A stretch of 50,426 bases of DNA, taken from assembly GCA_022822445.1 (NCBI GenBank), contig JAJEBR010000063.1:1-50426 (forward strand). Direction: 5' to 3'. This document shows, piece after piece, positions 1 through 8,232 of this stretch (its first letter is position 1; every line of letters begins with the position of its first letter). The position numbers and the translations under genes are program-made. The notes beneath the pieces were generated by a model. It had not been told where the DNA came from. It did no database searches and saw only the letters and a program-made list of their open reading frames with translations. Source of the stretch: Gemmatimonadota bacterium (lineage in GTDB: Bacteria > Gemmatimonadota > Gemmatimonadetes > Longimicrobiales > Gaopeijiaceae).

Positions 1-219
1 GGAAGGCTCTGGAAGACCGGCGCCGGGCTCGCGGCTGAAGTCGAGACCGGCGGGAATCATTCAGCGGGAAATCGGGCTATCGAACATGCAACCACAACCA
101 CCGCAACAAGATGCGAAACTTCAACCACATGTCGGCCCGGCGCCTCACCGCCCTCGGTGCGACGCGGGGATTCCGGCGGGCAGGGCGATCGTGTCGAGGT
201 ACTTCATGAGATTGGGGCG
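1..219. other. Upstream region of the first gene, no gene assigned
   Basis: No complete gene is visible here. The frame of the gamma-glutamyltransferase stays open back to position 1, but no conserved residues are recognisable in that extension. Two copies of GCGGGAA lie at 50-56 and 64-70. The second sits inside the 11-mer CAGCGGGAAAT (62-72), which recurs in the same orientation near the right end of the window (50330-50340), inside a region that looks like an insertion-sequence end. A mobile-element end is therefore possible here but not shown. Confidence 0.3.
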
Positions 220-1980
220 ATGATGAGAAACACACGGAAGGGTCCGGGACGTGCCGGGCGGGCGAAACGGAGCGGAGAAGGGTGGGAGGGTGCGGGTGTG
301 GGGCGCGGTCCGTCGCTGGTTCTGGCGGCGTGCGTGGCCGCGTGGGGGTGTGGTGGGGCGGGGGATGGCGCGCCGGGCGGAAACATGGGGGTGGCGCCGC
401 AGGTGGCGTCGTCGCCGCGTGGGGTGGTGGTGGCGGCGCAGCCGCTTGCGGCGGAAGCCGGGGCGCGGATGCTGGAGGCGGGTGGCAATGCGGCGGATGC
501 GGCGGTGGCGGCGGCGTTCGCCGTATCGGTGGTCGAACCGTCGATGAACAGCATCGGAGGCCGTACGCAGATCCTGGTCCGCCTCCCGGATGGGAGCGTC
601 GCGGGGATCGACGCGACTACGCAGGCGCCCGCGACCTACGATCCGGAGACCGCGCCGCAGGCGTCGTACGGATACCCGACGGTGGGTGTTCCGGGAGCGG
701 TGGCGGGGTTGGCCCGGCTGCTCCGCGAGCACGGCACGATGTCGCTTGAAGAGGTCATGGCCCCGGCGATCGCGCTTGCCGAAGACGGGTTTGCGCTCCT
801 CCCGGGCGAGGCGGCGCGGCATGCCGCCGGGGCCGCCCAGCTCGCCGAGTTCGAGGGTTCGCGGGCGCACTTCCTCGTGGGAGACGGCAGCACCCGCCCC
901 GCGGAAACCGTCTTCGTGCAACCGGATCTGGCCGCGACCCTGCGGGCGATCGCCGCCGGGGGTGAAGACGTCTTCTACCGGGGCGAAATCGCCGGGCGGA
1001 TCGTCGCCGACATGGAGGCCAACGGCGGCGCGGTCACCGCCGAGGCTCTGGCGGCCTACGAGGCGCTCGACGCCCCGATCGTGCGGGGAAGCTATCGCGG
1101 CTACGAACTCGTGGGCACCGACGTCCCGGCCTCGGGCGCCGTCAGCATCGGGATCCTCCACATCCTGGAACACTTCGACATGGCCTCGCTGGAGGACGAG
1201 AGCTGGGCCGCCCTGATCGGCACCGCCATCGCCCGCGCCTTCGAGGAACGCGCCGCCGCCCGCCGCGACGGCCTGGGCGACCTCGCCTTCATGACCGACA
1301 AGGAATGGGCCGCCGCAATCGCAGCCGGCATCGATGTCCCCGGGGCGACACGCCGCACAGCCCTTGCCGGAGCCACCCCGATGGCCGATTGGGACGCCTC
1401 GGGATGGCCCCTGTCGCAGGCCCACACCACCCACCTCTCCACCGCCGACGGCGACGGGAGGTACGTCGCGCTGACCCAGACCATCGGTCCCAGTCTGGGC
1501 TCGAAGGTCATGACCCCCGGGCTGGGGTTCCTCCACGCGGCCACCCTTGGCGGCTACCTCGGCTACATGGAACCCGGCGAGCGCGCCAGATCGAGCATAT
1601 CGCCCCTCATGGTCCTGCGGGACGGCGAACCCGTGCTGGTCCTCGGAGCCGCAGGGGGCGCGAGGATCATCTCCGCCGTCGTTCAGGCCGTCGTTCGCGT
1701 CGTCGACCAGGGAATGGACCTGCCGGACGCCCTCGCCGCCGCCCGAGTGCACCCCATCGCCGACGGGATCGAGATGGAGACTTCACCCGGGATCGGATGG
1801 GCGGCGGAGGACATTGCCGAGGTGATGTCGTGGGGGATGGCGGTCCGGGAGGTCGAGCGGGAAGGTGCCTTCGGCCGCATCCACGGGATCCGGGTGGACC
1901 CGGCGACGGGCGAGATGGTCGGTGTGGCGGATCCCGATTGGGAGGGAGCGGCCATCGTGCCCAGGGTGCGAGGGAACTGA
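220..1980 (+). CDS. Gamma-glutamyltransferase family protein (GGT), exported
   Basis: This is an N-terminal-nucleophile hydrolase that would cleave or transfer gamma-glutamyl groups, for example from glutathione, outside the cytoplasm. The early motif GNAADAAVAAAFA and the later GSKVMTPGLGF and AGGARII stretches are typical of the family. The TTH motif supplies the expected autocatalytic cleavage site and nucleophile, Thr403 counted from this start. The N-terminus has a long basic stretch followed by a hydrophobic segment with LAAC, so it may be a lipoprotein. I chose ATG 220; GTG 157 is in frame and would add 21 residues without family similarity. The length of 586 residues is normal. Membership is clear, the substrate is not: the usual GSPGG loop reads GAAGG here. 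It ends 34 bases before a convergent ATPase gene. Confidence 0.88.
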   Translation: MMRNTRKGPGRAGRAKRSGEGWEGAGVGRGPSLVLAACVAAWGCGGAGDGAPGGNMGVAPQVASSPRGVVVAAQPLAAEAGARMLEAGGNAADAAVAAAFAVSVVEPSMNSIGGRTQILVRLPDGSVAGIDATTQAPATYDPETAPQASYGYPTVGVPGAVAGLARLLREHGTMSLEEVMAPAIALAEDGFALLPGEAARHAAGAAQLAEFEGSRAHFLVGDGSTRPAETVFVQPDLAATLRAIAAGGEDVFYRGEIAGRIVADMEANGGAVTAEALAAYEALDAPIVRGSYRGYELVGTDVPASGAVSIGILHILEHFDMASLEDESWAALIGTAIARAFEERAAARRDGLGDLAFMTDKEWAAAIAAGIDVPGATRRTALAGATPMADWDASGWPLSQAHTTHLSTADGDGRYVALTQTIGPSLGSKVMTPGLGFLHAATLGGYLGYMEPGERARSSISPLMVLRDGEPVLVLGAAGGARIISAVVQAVVRVVDQGMDLPDALAAARVHPIADGIEMETSPGIGWAAEDIAEVMSWGMAVREVEREGAFGRIHGIRVDPATGEMVGVADPDWEGAAIVPRVRGN

Positions 1981-2014
1981 TCCGTGGAATGAACTTCCGC
2001 CGCCGCTCCGGCCA

Positions 2015-3205
2015 CTACAGCCCTACCGGCAGCGGTTCCTCCGGCCGCAGAGCCCGCAGGAAGTCGGCGACCGGAAGGCATGCCACGCCGTCGCCAAGAG
2101 TGCGCTCGGTCCCACGGTACAGGACCGCCGTCTCCGCGTCCGGGTAGTCGCGGCGAAAGGCCCGCAGCGCGCGAAGGTTGCGTGGGCCGACGCGATCGGA
2201 GTCGGTCACCTTCAGCCCCACGGTCCCACCGCTGCCGTGGATCACGACATCGATCTCCGTACCGGTGCGTGTTCTCCAGTAGTACAGCCTGGCGTCCCCG
2301 CGGGAGTAGGCCGCCCAGGCCCGAATCTGCTGCACCACCAGACCGGCCAGCGCCTGTCGCTCAACCGTGTCCGGATCGGCGACCGATCCTCCCCGCGCGA
2401 GCAACGCCCGGAACAGGCCGGTCTCGAAGAGAAACAGCTTGCTGCGTGCGACGGTGGCCTTCTTCGACCCCTCGCCGGACTCGGGGTTGCGGGATTGTGT
2501 CCGCTCACTGAAGACCGGTAGGCGGAAGGCCAGAAGAAGGTCCTCCAGGATGTTGACGTAAGTGGCGACGACCTTGCGCTTGGCCGCGCAGTCCCTCGCC
2601 ACCCGCGCGATGTTGAGGCGGCGGGCGTGGGAGGCGCTGATCGCTGCCAGAAACCGGCTGAAGCGCGCGAGGTGCCGGGTGAGTCCGCGGTCGACCACTT
2701 CCGCCACGCAGCGCTGGCCGTACGCCTTCAGCTCAGCGGCGGGGTCGCCTGCTGTGACGGAACCGGGAAGCGTGCCGAAATGCAGGGCATGGTCGAGGTC
2801 GAAACCCCGGATCTCGCCTGCCAGCAGGGGGTGAAGCGTGTGTCGTGGCAGGCGGTTGCCGAGGGAAGCGTCAGCATTCCGGTGGAACATGCGAGTGCTC
2901 GAAGTTGTCAGAATGAACCGCCGAGGAGACGGCTCCACCAGCATCCTCTGCAGGAACGGAAGCAGCCCGGGGGCATACTGGATCTCATCCACGACCACGG
3001 TTCCGGACTCGGGGGCATCCGCGATCAGTTTGCCAAGCCTCTCCGGTTGGGCCAGGAGGTTGCGGCGGAGTGAAGGGGATTCCATATCCAGATGAATGGA
3101 GTCCGGCAACTGGCTGCGAAGCCAGGTTGATTTGCCCGTTCCGCGCGCGCCCAGGAGCAGGATACTCTCCTGCGGAATATTGATGAATCGATCTATTCGT
3201 GTCAT
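2015..3205 (-). CDS. AAA-type ATPase with DUF4143 C-terminal domain
   Basis: A 396-residue protein of the ATP-binding DUF4143 family. The Walker A motif GARGTGKST is at residues 19-27 and the Walker B motif TVVVDE ends at Asp73-Glu74. The segment RFILTTSSTRMFHR and the following LHPLLAGEI match the family's sensor region, where TGSSARK and LxPLxxxE are usual. The C-terminal third carries the DUF4143 part, with a basic, nuclease-like look including TEIDVVIHG. The biological role of this widespread family is not settled; members are often mobile and strain-variable. It stands alone on the minus strand, with its own upstream region facing the amidohydrolase gene. No partner antitoxin or methylase is adjacent. 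Confidence 0.85.
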   Translation of the reverse strand: MTRIDRFINIPQESILLLGARGTGKSTWLRSQLPDSIHLDMESPSLRRNLLAQPERLGKLIADAPESGTVVVDEIQYAPGLLPFLQRMLVEPSPRRFILTTSSTRMFHRNADASLGNRLPRHTLHPLLAGEIRGFDLDHALHFGTLPGSVTAGDPAAELKAYGQRCVAEVVDRGLTRHLARFSRFLAAISASHARRLNIARVARDCAAKRKVVATYVNILEDLLLAFRLPVFSERTQSRNPESGEGSKKATVARSKLFLFETGLFRALLARGGSVADPDTVERQALAGLVVQQIRAWAAYSRGDARLYYWRTRTGTEIDVVIHGSGGTVGLKVTDSDRVGPRNLRALRAFRRDYPDAETAVLYRGTERTLGDGVACLPVADFLRALRPEEPLPVGL

Positions 3206-3442
3206 TTGTCATCATTCCATACGTTCAATGTCAGAAAATGGATCCCACATGCGACCGTTGTCAATGAATGGGACGACAGCCACAGGCGGACGGTGGCAGG
3301 TGTCGCTGCCTGGTGGCTTCGCGCCACCGTATGGTTCAATATTGAAGACCGTAAGTACCGGCCGATGACGACCTGCTGATCGATTGATGATTCACCGATG
3401 ATGAAACCGCCCTGGACCCATGCCGACGAAGGAGTACAGCCC
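3206..3442. promoter_or_regulatory. Divergent intergenic region, AT-richer than its surroundings
   Basis: This 237-base gap separates two divergently read genes and should hold both promoters. Its first ~50 bases are clearly less GC-rich than the neighbouring coding DNA. No -10/-35 pair stands out strongly enough to be placed. A clean Shine-Dalgarno sequence, GAAGGAG, lies at 3428-3434, eight bases before the GTG at 3443; it decides the start of the downstream gene. Confidence 0.4.
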
Positions 3443-5008
3443 GTGAACCGCTGTCTGCGAACCCTTGCCCTTATCGCTGCTCTGTCCGCCTGCGAAGCGC
3501 CCGTCTACGACACGATTCTGCGTGGTGGACAGGTGCTTGACGGAACCGGGGCCCCCGCGATGGAGACCGACATCGGCATCCGCGGGGGACGCATCGACGC
3601 GATCGGCGACCTGAGCCGCGCCGAGGCTGAAACCACGATCGACGCACAGGGGCTCTACGTCAGTCCGGGTTTCATCGACACCCATTCGCACGCCGGTCCC
3701 GCCCTCGCAACATCCGAACTCAGCCACGGCCAGCCGCTCCTCGCGCAGGGTCTGACCACGGTCGTGGTGAATCCGGACGGTGGCGGGCCCGCCGACCTCG
3801 CCGAGCAGCGCACCGCTCTCGAGGCGGACGGACTGGGGGTGAACGTCGCCCAGCTGGTCCCGCACGGCACCGTTCGCGGGCGCGTCGTCGGAAGCGAGGA
3901 CCGGGCGCCCAGCGAGGAAGAGCTCGACACAATGCGCGGACTGGTGCGGGCCGGGATGGAGGCCGGCGGGTGGGGCCTCTCCTCGGGCACCTTTTACACC
4001 CCGGGCAGCTACTCGGAGAACTCCGAACTGGTCGAGCTGGGCCGGGTGGTCGCGGAGTTCGGCGGTATCTACACAAGCCACATCCGGGACGAGTCAGACT
4101 ACACGATTGGCGTGGTCGCCGCGGTCGAGGAAGTGATCGAGGTGGGGCGCGAGGCCGGGATCACCGCCGTGGTGACCCACATCAAGGCGCTGGGCCCACC
4201 AGTCTGGGGCGCTTCCGTCGAGATCGTGGCGCGGATTTCAGATGCCCGCGCCGAAGGGCTGTCGATCTACGCGGATCAGTACCCCTACCTGGCGTCGGCG
4301 ACGCGGCTGTCGGCCGCGCTCATCCCCCGCTGGGCCCAGGCCGGCGGTGGAGACGCATTCCGGGCGCGTGTCGCAGACCCCTCGACGAGGGTGCGGATCC
4401 GCGACGCCATGGTCGAGAACCTGGCGCGGCGCGGCGGCGCGGATCGGATCCAGTTCCGCCGCTTCGTGGCCGACCCCTCGATCGAGGGAAGACTGCTCTC
4501 GGAGCTGGCGGCGGAGCGTGCGGCCGATCCGGTGGACCTGTCTTTGGAGCTCATCCTGGAGGGCGGCCCCTCCATCGTGTCCTTCAACATGAGTGAGGAA
4601 GATCTGCTGACCCTGATGAACCAGGAGTGGACGATGACGTCGTCGGACGGGGGCCTTCCCCTGTTCGGAGTGGGCGTCCCCCATCCGCGCTCCTACGGGG
4701 CGTTCGCGCGCAAGGTCGCGAAGTACGTCTTCGAGGATGAAGTGATGTCGCTCGAGGCGGCGATCCGGTCGATGACCGGTCTCCCCGCGGAGGTCATGGG
4801 CATGGCCGACCGCGGAACCATCGCGGAAGGCATGGTCGCGGATCTGGTCGTGTTCTCCAGCGACTTCCGGGACAACGCCACCTTCACCGAGCCGCATCAG
4901 CTCTCGACGGGGGTGGTCCACCTCTTCGTCAACGGCGAGGCGGCGATCCTGGACGGCGAGTTTACCGGCACGCGGGCCGGGCGGGTCCTGACCCGGGCGG
5001 AGGGTTAG
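3443..5008 (+). CDS. N-acyl-D-amino acid deacylase-like amidohydrolase, lipoprotein
   Basis: A metal-dependent amidohydrolase (521 residues) of the D-aminoacylase group, expected to remove acyl groups from D-amino acids or to cleave related amides. The GTG start at 3443 is preferred over ATG 3398 because GAAGGAG lies eight bases upstream and because it yields a lipoprotein signal with Cys17 in LSAC. Metal-ligand motifs are present: HSH (His81 and His83), SHIRDES (His213), THIKALG (His246) and SSDGG (Asp402). In D-aminoacylase a cysteine in a GNCG motif bridges the metals. Here the equivalent stretch reads VVVNPDGGG (Asn110-Pro-Asp112), so that ligand is missing and the metal site may differ. 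The gene ends three bases before the convergent peptidase gene. Family is confident, substrate open. Confidence 0.82.
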   Translation: MNRCLRTLALIAALSACEAPVYDTILRGGQVLDGTGAPAMETDIGIRGGRIDAIGDLSRAEAETTIDAQGLYVSPGFIDTHSHAGPALATSELSHGQPLLAQGLTTVVVNPDGGGPADLAEQRTALEADGLGVNVAQLVPHGTVRGRVVGSEDRAPSEEELDTMRGLVRAGMEAGGWGLSSGTFYTPGSYSENSELVELGRVVAEFGGIYTSHIRDESDYTIGVVAAVEEVIEVGREAGITAVVTHIKALGPPVWGASVEIVARISDARAEGLSIYADQYPYLASATRLSAALIPRWAQAGGGDAFRARVADPSTRVRIRDAMVENLARRGGADRIQFRRFVADPSIEGRLLSELAAERAADPVDLSLELILEGGPSIVSFNMSEEDLLTLMNQEWTMTSSDGGLPLFGVGVPHPRSYGAFARKVAKYVFEDEVMSLEAAIRSMTGLPAEVMGMADRGTIAEGMVADLVVFSSDFRDNATFTEPHQLSTGVVHLFVNGEAAILDGEFTGTRAGRVLTRAEG

Positions 5009-5011
5009 CTG

Positions 5012-6286
5012 TCAGCGGATCACGCCGTAACGGCGGAGCACCTCCACAGTGCTGTCGATCGGGAGCGCCTCGCGGCTTCCCCAGCGGCTGCTCACGGTCA
5101 CCGCCCTGAACATCGAGTTGTAGATGGCCTCCTCGGTGGCCTCCACCGTGGCCTGGAAGATCGCCGACATGCGGTCGTTGGAGAGATCCCGCACGGCGCG
5201 CACGTCTTCGCCCGGCCTCCTGCGCACTCCTTCGGCGGTGGAGAAGGCGATCACGTAGTCGCCCGATCCGTTGCTGGCGAAGGAGCCGGTGCGGGAGAGT
5301 CCCATGATCGCGCGTCTCGCCACCCGTTCGAGGTTCCGTTCCGAGAGCGGCGCGTCGGTCGCGACCACGATCATGATCGACCCCTGGGACTCCCCGGGCC
5401 GCTCCTCGGGGTGTTGCTCGCCCCGGCTTCCCGCCCGGCCCGGCTCCGGTCCCTCCCGGCCCGGCTCCGGTCCCTCCTGGCCCGACCCGCGTGCCTCCCG
5501 CCCCGGCTCCCCTCCCTCCCGCGCCGCCCCGACCTGGTTGCGAAACGAGTAGCGGCCCAGCTCCTGCCCCACCGGCGCCCCGGCGATCCTCAGGATGCCT
5601 CCGAAGTTGGACTGGACCAGCACGCCGACCGCGTGTCCCCCCAGCGACTCCGGCAGCACGCGCGAGCTGGTGCCGATCCCGCCCTTCCATCCGAAGGCCG
5701 AGGTGCCGGTGCCCGCGCCCACAGACCCCTCCTCGACCGGGCCGGATGCCGATCCGTCCAGCGCCGCCCGAACCTGCGCCTCTGTGACGGGGCGGCTGCG
5801 AATGTCGTTCAGGCCCCCGTCGTTCGTCTCCCCAACCACGGGGTTGATGGACCGCACGCCTTCCATCCCCTCCATTCCGAGGGCCCATTCCACCATGGCG
5901 TCGGCCGCCCGCCAGACGCAGAGCGTGCAGGTCAGGAGGATGGGGGTCTCGAGTTCGCCGAGCTCGCGCACCTGGGTGACGCCGAGCAGCTTGCCGAAGC
6001 CGTTGCCCACATGGATCGCGGCGGGGACGCGGTCGCGGTACAGGTTGCCGGCATGAGGGCGGATGGCGGTCACGCCCGTGCGGATGTCCTCGCCGGAGAT
6101 GATGGTGGTGTGGCCAACGAGGACCCCCGCGACATCGGTGATCGCGTTGTGCGCGCCGGGGGCGAAGACGCCGACCTCGATGCCGAGATCTCGAGCGCGC
6201 GGACGGGAATCCTGCTCGGCCGCGGCGGTCATGTGGAGACCGGCGACGTGGAGCATGAGTGCGGCGAGGGCGAGTCGGAAGGCCAT
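5012..6286 (-). CDS. P1 family peptidase (DmpA-type aminopeptidase), exported
   Basis: A self-processing N-terminal-nucleophile hydrolase related to Ochrobactrum DmpA and beta-aminopeptidases; such enzymes release N-terminal residues from small peptides or amides. The start at 6286 gives a typical signal peptide (about 24 residues, ending AAA) preceded by GGAGA. A longer open frame to 6655 overlaps the next gene and is not supported. Motifs include PGAHNAITDVAGV near the N-terminus, NPVVGETNDGGLND, and the expected cleavage site Gly302/Ser303 in QGSIMIVVATDAPL. The segment just before that site (about residues 254-300) is a Gly/Glu/Pro/Arg-rich insertion built from seven-residue repeats. Total length 424 residues. 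UbiA lies 32 bases upstream on the same strand. Confidence 0.85.
   Translation of the reverse strand: MAFRLALAALMLHVAGLHMTAAAEQDSRPRARDLGIEVGVFAPGAHNAITDVAGVLVGHTTIISGEDIRTGVTAIRPHAGNLYRDRVPAAIHVGNGFGKLLGVTQVRELGELETPILLTCTLCVWRAADAMVEWALGMEGMEGVRSINPVVGETNDGGLNDIRSRPVTEAQVRAALDGSASGPVEEGSVGAGTGTSAFGWKGGIGTSSRVLPESLGGHAVGVLVQSNFGGILRIAGAPVGQELGRYSFRNQVGAAREGGEPGREARGSGQEGPEPGREGPEPGRAGSRGEQHPEERPGESQGSIMIVVATDAPLSERNLERVARRAIMGLSRTGSFASNGSGDYVIAFSTAEGVRRRPGEDVRAVRDLSNDRMSAIFQATVEATEEAIYNSMFRAVTVSSRWGSREALPIDSTVEVLRRYGVIR
5439..5522 (+). repeat. 21-base tandem repeat inside the P1 peptidase gene
   Basis: Four consecutive 21-base units occupy 5439-5459, 5460-5480, 5481-5501 and 5502-5522. The first two differ at one base; the third is diverged and the fourth keeps most of the consensus. 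A partial fifth unit may precede them at 5422-5438. Read on the coding strand, the array encodes seven-residue units of the EGPEPGR type, just upstream of the predicted self-cleavage site. The repeat keeps frame, so copy-number change would lengthen or shorten the linker without breaking the gene. Confidence 0.85.
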
Positions 6287-6318
6287 GACGGTTCTCCAGG
6301 CGGTTGGCGGACGGTGGA

Positions 6319-7197
6319 TCAGAGCGTCCCGGCGACCATCAGTGCCAGCAGCACGGGATGGTAGAGGAGGGAGCCGACGAAGACGCGCCGGCAGCGCTGC
6401 CGGGTGGGATCGAGGAGGAAGGCGACGGTGACCGCGACCATCCCCAGGCCCAGGAAGACCGCGCCGGCAAGGTAGACAGCGCCGGCCATGCCGAGCAGCG
6501 CCGGCACCGCACTCAGCGCGAGAAGCCCCACCGCGTAGCCGACCATCAGCCACGAAATGAGGGACGCGGAGCCGGGCGGGATGAGCTGGAAGCCGGCGCG
6601 TTCGTAGTCGTCGCGGAGGTTCCACCCCAGTGCCAGTACATGCACGAGCTGCCACAGGAACAGAATGCCGAAGAGGGTGATGCCGCGCGCGTCGATGGGG
6701 GCGTGGGCGGTCCAGCCGATCAGCGCGGGGAGCGCCCCGGGCACCGCGCCCACCGGGGTGGCCAGCGGTGATCGAAGCTTCAGCGGCGTATAGACGGCGT
6801 CGTAGAGGACGGCGGAGACGGCGGTGATCAGTGCGGGGAGCCAGCCGACGTGGTACCAGAGATGGCCGAGGCCGGCTGCGAGGAGGAGGCAGCCGAAGAG
6901 CGCGGCGCGGCCGGGCCGGATGCGTCCCGAGGGGACGGGACGGGGCCGCGTCCGGATCATGAGGCTGTCGGGGCCGCGCTCGAGGTACTGGTTGAGGGCC
7001 AGGGCGCCGGCCGTGCTGAGCACGATGCCCAACGCGAGGTGGAGGGCGCGCTCGGGGATCGCAGCCGGGAGGGCGGCCACCAGATAGCTGGCGAGCGCGG
7101 TGACCGCGACGAAGAGGGTGATTCCGGGTTTGGTGAGTTCGAGGTAGGCGCGGACGCCGCGGGGGCGGCCGGTCCGGATCCGGTCTTCCAGCGTCAC
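6319..7197 (-). CDS. UbiA-type prenyltransferase, protoheme IX farnesyltransferase-like
   Basis: An integral membrane prenyltransferase of 292 residues with about eight hydrophobic segments. Features point to the CtaB (heme O synthase) branch: ELTKPGI near the N-terminus, an Asn-rich first motif followed by RTRPRP, YTPLKLRS, and the pair FLWQLVHVLALGW plus DDYERAGFQLIP. The first acidic motif is normally NxxxDxxxD; here it is Asn69, Glu73, Asp77, so one aspartate is conservatively replaced. No cytochrome oxidase genes are nearby, so the heme O role rests on sequence only; another aromatic acceptor is possible. The start is GTG and overlaps the stop of the upstream dehydrogenase by four bases (GTGA), indicating translational coupling. 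Confidence 0.82.
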   Translation of the reverse strand: MTLEDRIRTGRPRGVRAYLELTKPGITLFVAVTALASYLVAALPAAIPERALHLALGIVLSTAGALALNQYLERGPDSLMIRTRPRPVPSGRIRPGRAALFGCLLLAAGLGHLWYHVGWLPALITAVSAVLYDAVYTPLKLRSPLATPVGAVPGALPALIGWTAHAPIDARGITLFGILFLWQLVHVLALGWNLRDDYERAGFQLIPPGSASLISWLMVGYAVGLLALSAVPALLGMAGAVYLAGAVFLGLGMVAVTVAFLLDPTRQRCRRVFVGSLLYHPVLLALMVAGTL

Positions 7198-7985
7198 AGC
7201 AGCCCCTTCACCAGCCCGCCGTCGACCTGCAGGGTGTGGCCGGTGATGTACGATGCCGCCTCGGAGGCGAGAAACGCGACTGCGTTGGCGAACTCCGCCG
7301 GGCGTCCGATGCGTCCGGCCGGGATGTTCGCGGTCATCCCATCCAGGATCTCCTCACGGGAGATGCCGCGCGCGTCGGCCTGCTCGGCCACCAGCGACTC
7401 GACCCGGGCGGTGTGGATGTACCCCGGCGCCACCACGTTGCAGAGGATACCGTCGGCGGCGAGATCCCGGGAGATGGTCTTGATGAATCCGACGACTCCC
7501 GGCCGCGCCGTGTTGGAGAGGAGGAGCCCGTCGATCGGCTGCTTCACCGACACGGAGGTGATGGCGACAACGCGGCCCCACCGGTTCCTCCTCATCGCGG
7601 GCAGCGCGGCCAGGGTCAGCTGCACGGCCGACATCAGGTTCACCTCGAGGGCGTCCCGGTAGGCGGCGGGGCCGAAATCGTCCACCCCTCCGGGCGGCGG
7701 CCCGCCCGCGTTGGTCACGAGAACGTCCAGGCGCCCGAACTCGCCGATGGTCCGCTCGACCAGCGCCTCGCACTCCTCCTGGCGGGAGACATCGCCGGCG
7801 ACCGGGACGATCCGACGGCCCGTTTCCCGCGCGATCTCGTCAGCCGCGGCGGTCAGCGCGCCGATCGATCTGGAGTTGACAACCACGTGCGCGCCTTCGG
7901 TCGCGAGGCGCTCGGCCACGGCCCTGCCGAGTCCCATGGATGCGCCGGTGACCAGCGCCACCCTATCTTTAAGTCCGAGGTCCAC
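7194..7985 (-). CDS. Atypical short-chain dehydrogenase/reductase (SDR)
   Basis: A 263-residue Rossmann-fold SDR resembling 3-oxoacyl-ACP reductase. The cofactor motif is TGASMGLG (residues 13-20), followed by NAGG at 92-95, the structural PGYIHT segment, and a C-terminal VDGG. The GTG start at 7985 is preceded by AAAGGGGA; the frame is open to 8864 but the extra part runs through the divergent promoter region. The conserved Ser144 is present, yet thirteen residues on, where the catalytic Tyr should sit, there is Ser157, and the Lys four residues later is Arg161 (SNTAR). Catalysis by the classical mechanism is therefore doubtful. Related SDRs with SNTxR at this place exist as far as I recall. 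It is coupled to UbiA downstream. Confidence 0.85.
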   Translation of the reverse strand: MDLGLKDRVALVTGASMGLGRAVAERLATEGAHVVVNSRSIGALTAAADEIARETGRRIVPVAGDVSRQEECEALVERTIGEFGRLDVLVTNAGGPPPGGVDDFGPAAYRDALEVNLMSAVQLTLAALPAMRRNRWGRVVAITSVSVKQPIDGLLLSNTARPGVVGFIKTISRDLAADGILCNVVAPGYIHTARVESLVAEQADARGISREEILDGMTANIPAGRIGRPAEFANAVAFLASEAASYITGHTLQVDGGLVKGLL

Positions 7986-8232
7986 CGAGATTCCCCTTTG
8001 CGTGAGTCCGCGGTGCGGACGGAAAACGTGTGACGGCACTGGCGTGTGTCGCCCTGAGCGGTCCGGCGTTGCGGGCGTGACGATGGCGCCGTGCCCGGGC
8101 ACCCGGCCCGCAAGGCGGGAAATCTTGCTCGCGGCCCCGGAAACGGGCAAGGCCGAGGGCGGAACCGGTCGCCGTCGCCGTCTGGCGGCCTGGCCGGGAA
8201 ACCCCGTGACCCCCTGTGGGGTATTGGAATAG

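Noticed and set aside
145-1752. Long minus-strand open frame (535 codons) opposite the gamma-glutamyltransferase
   Set aside because: It is antisense to a well-conserved gene, is rich in Arg/Gly/His as expected from the complement of GC-rich codons, and has no recognisable motif.
2015-3205. DUF4143 ATPase considered as part of a defence island
   Set aside because: It stands alone with no restriction, nuclease or toxin partner beside it.
6287-6655. N-terminal extension of the P1 peptidase frame
   Set aside because: It overlaps the UbiA gene and would bury a clear signal peptide that has its own ribosome site.
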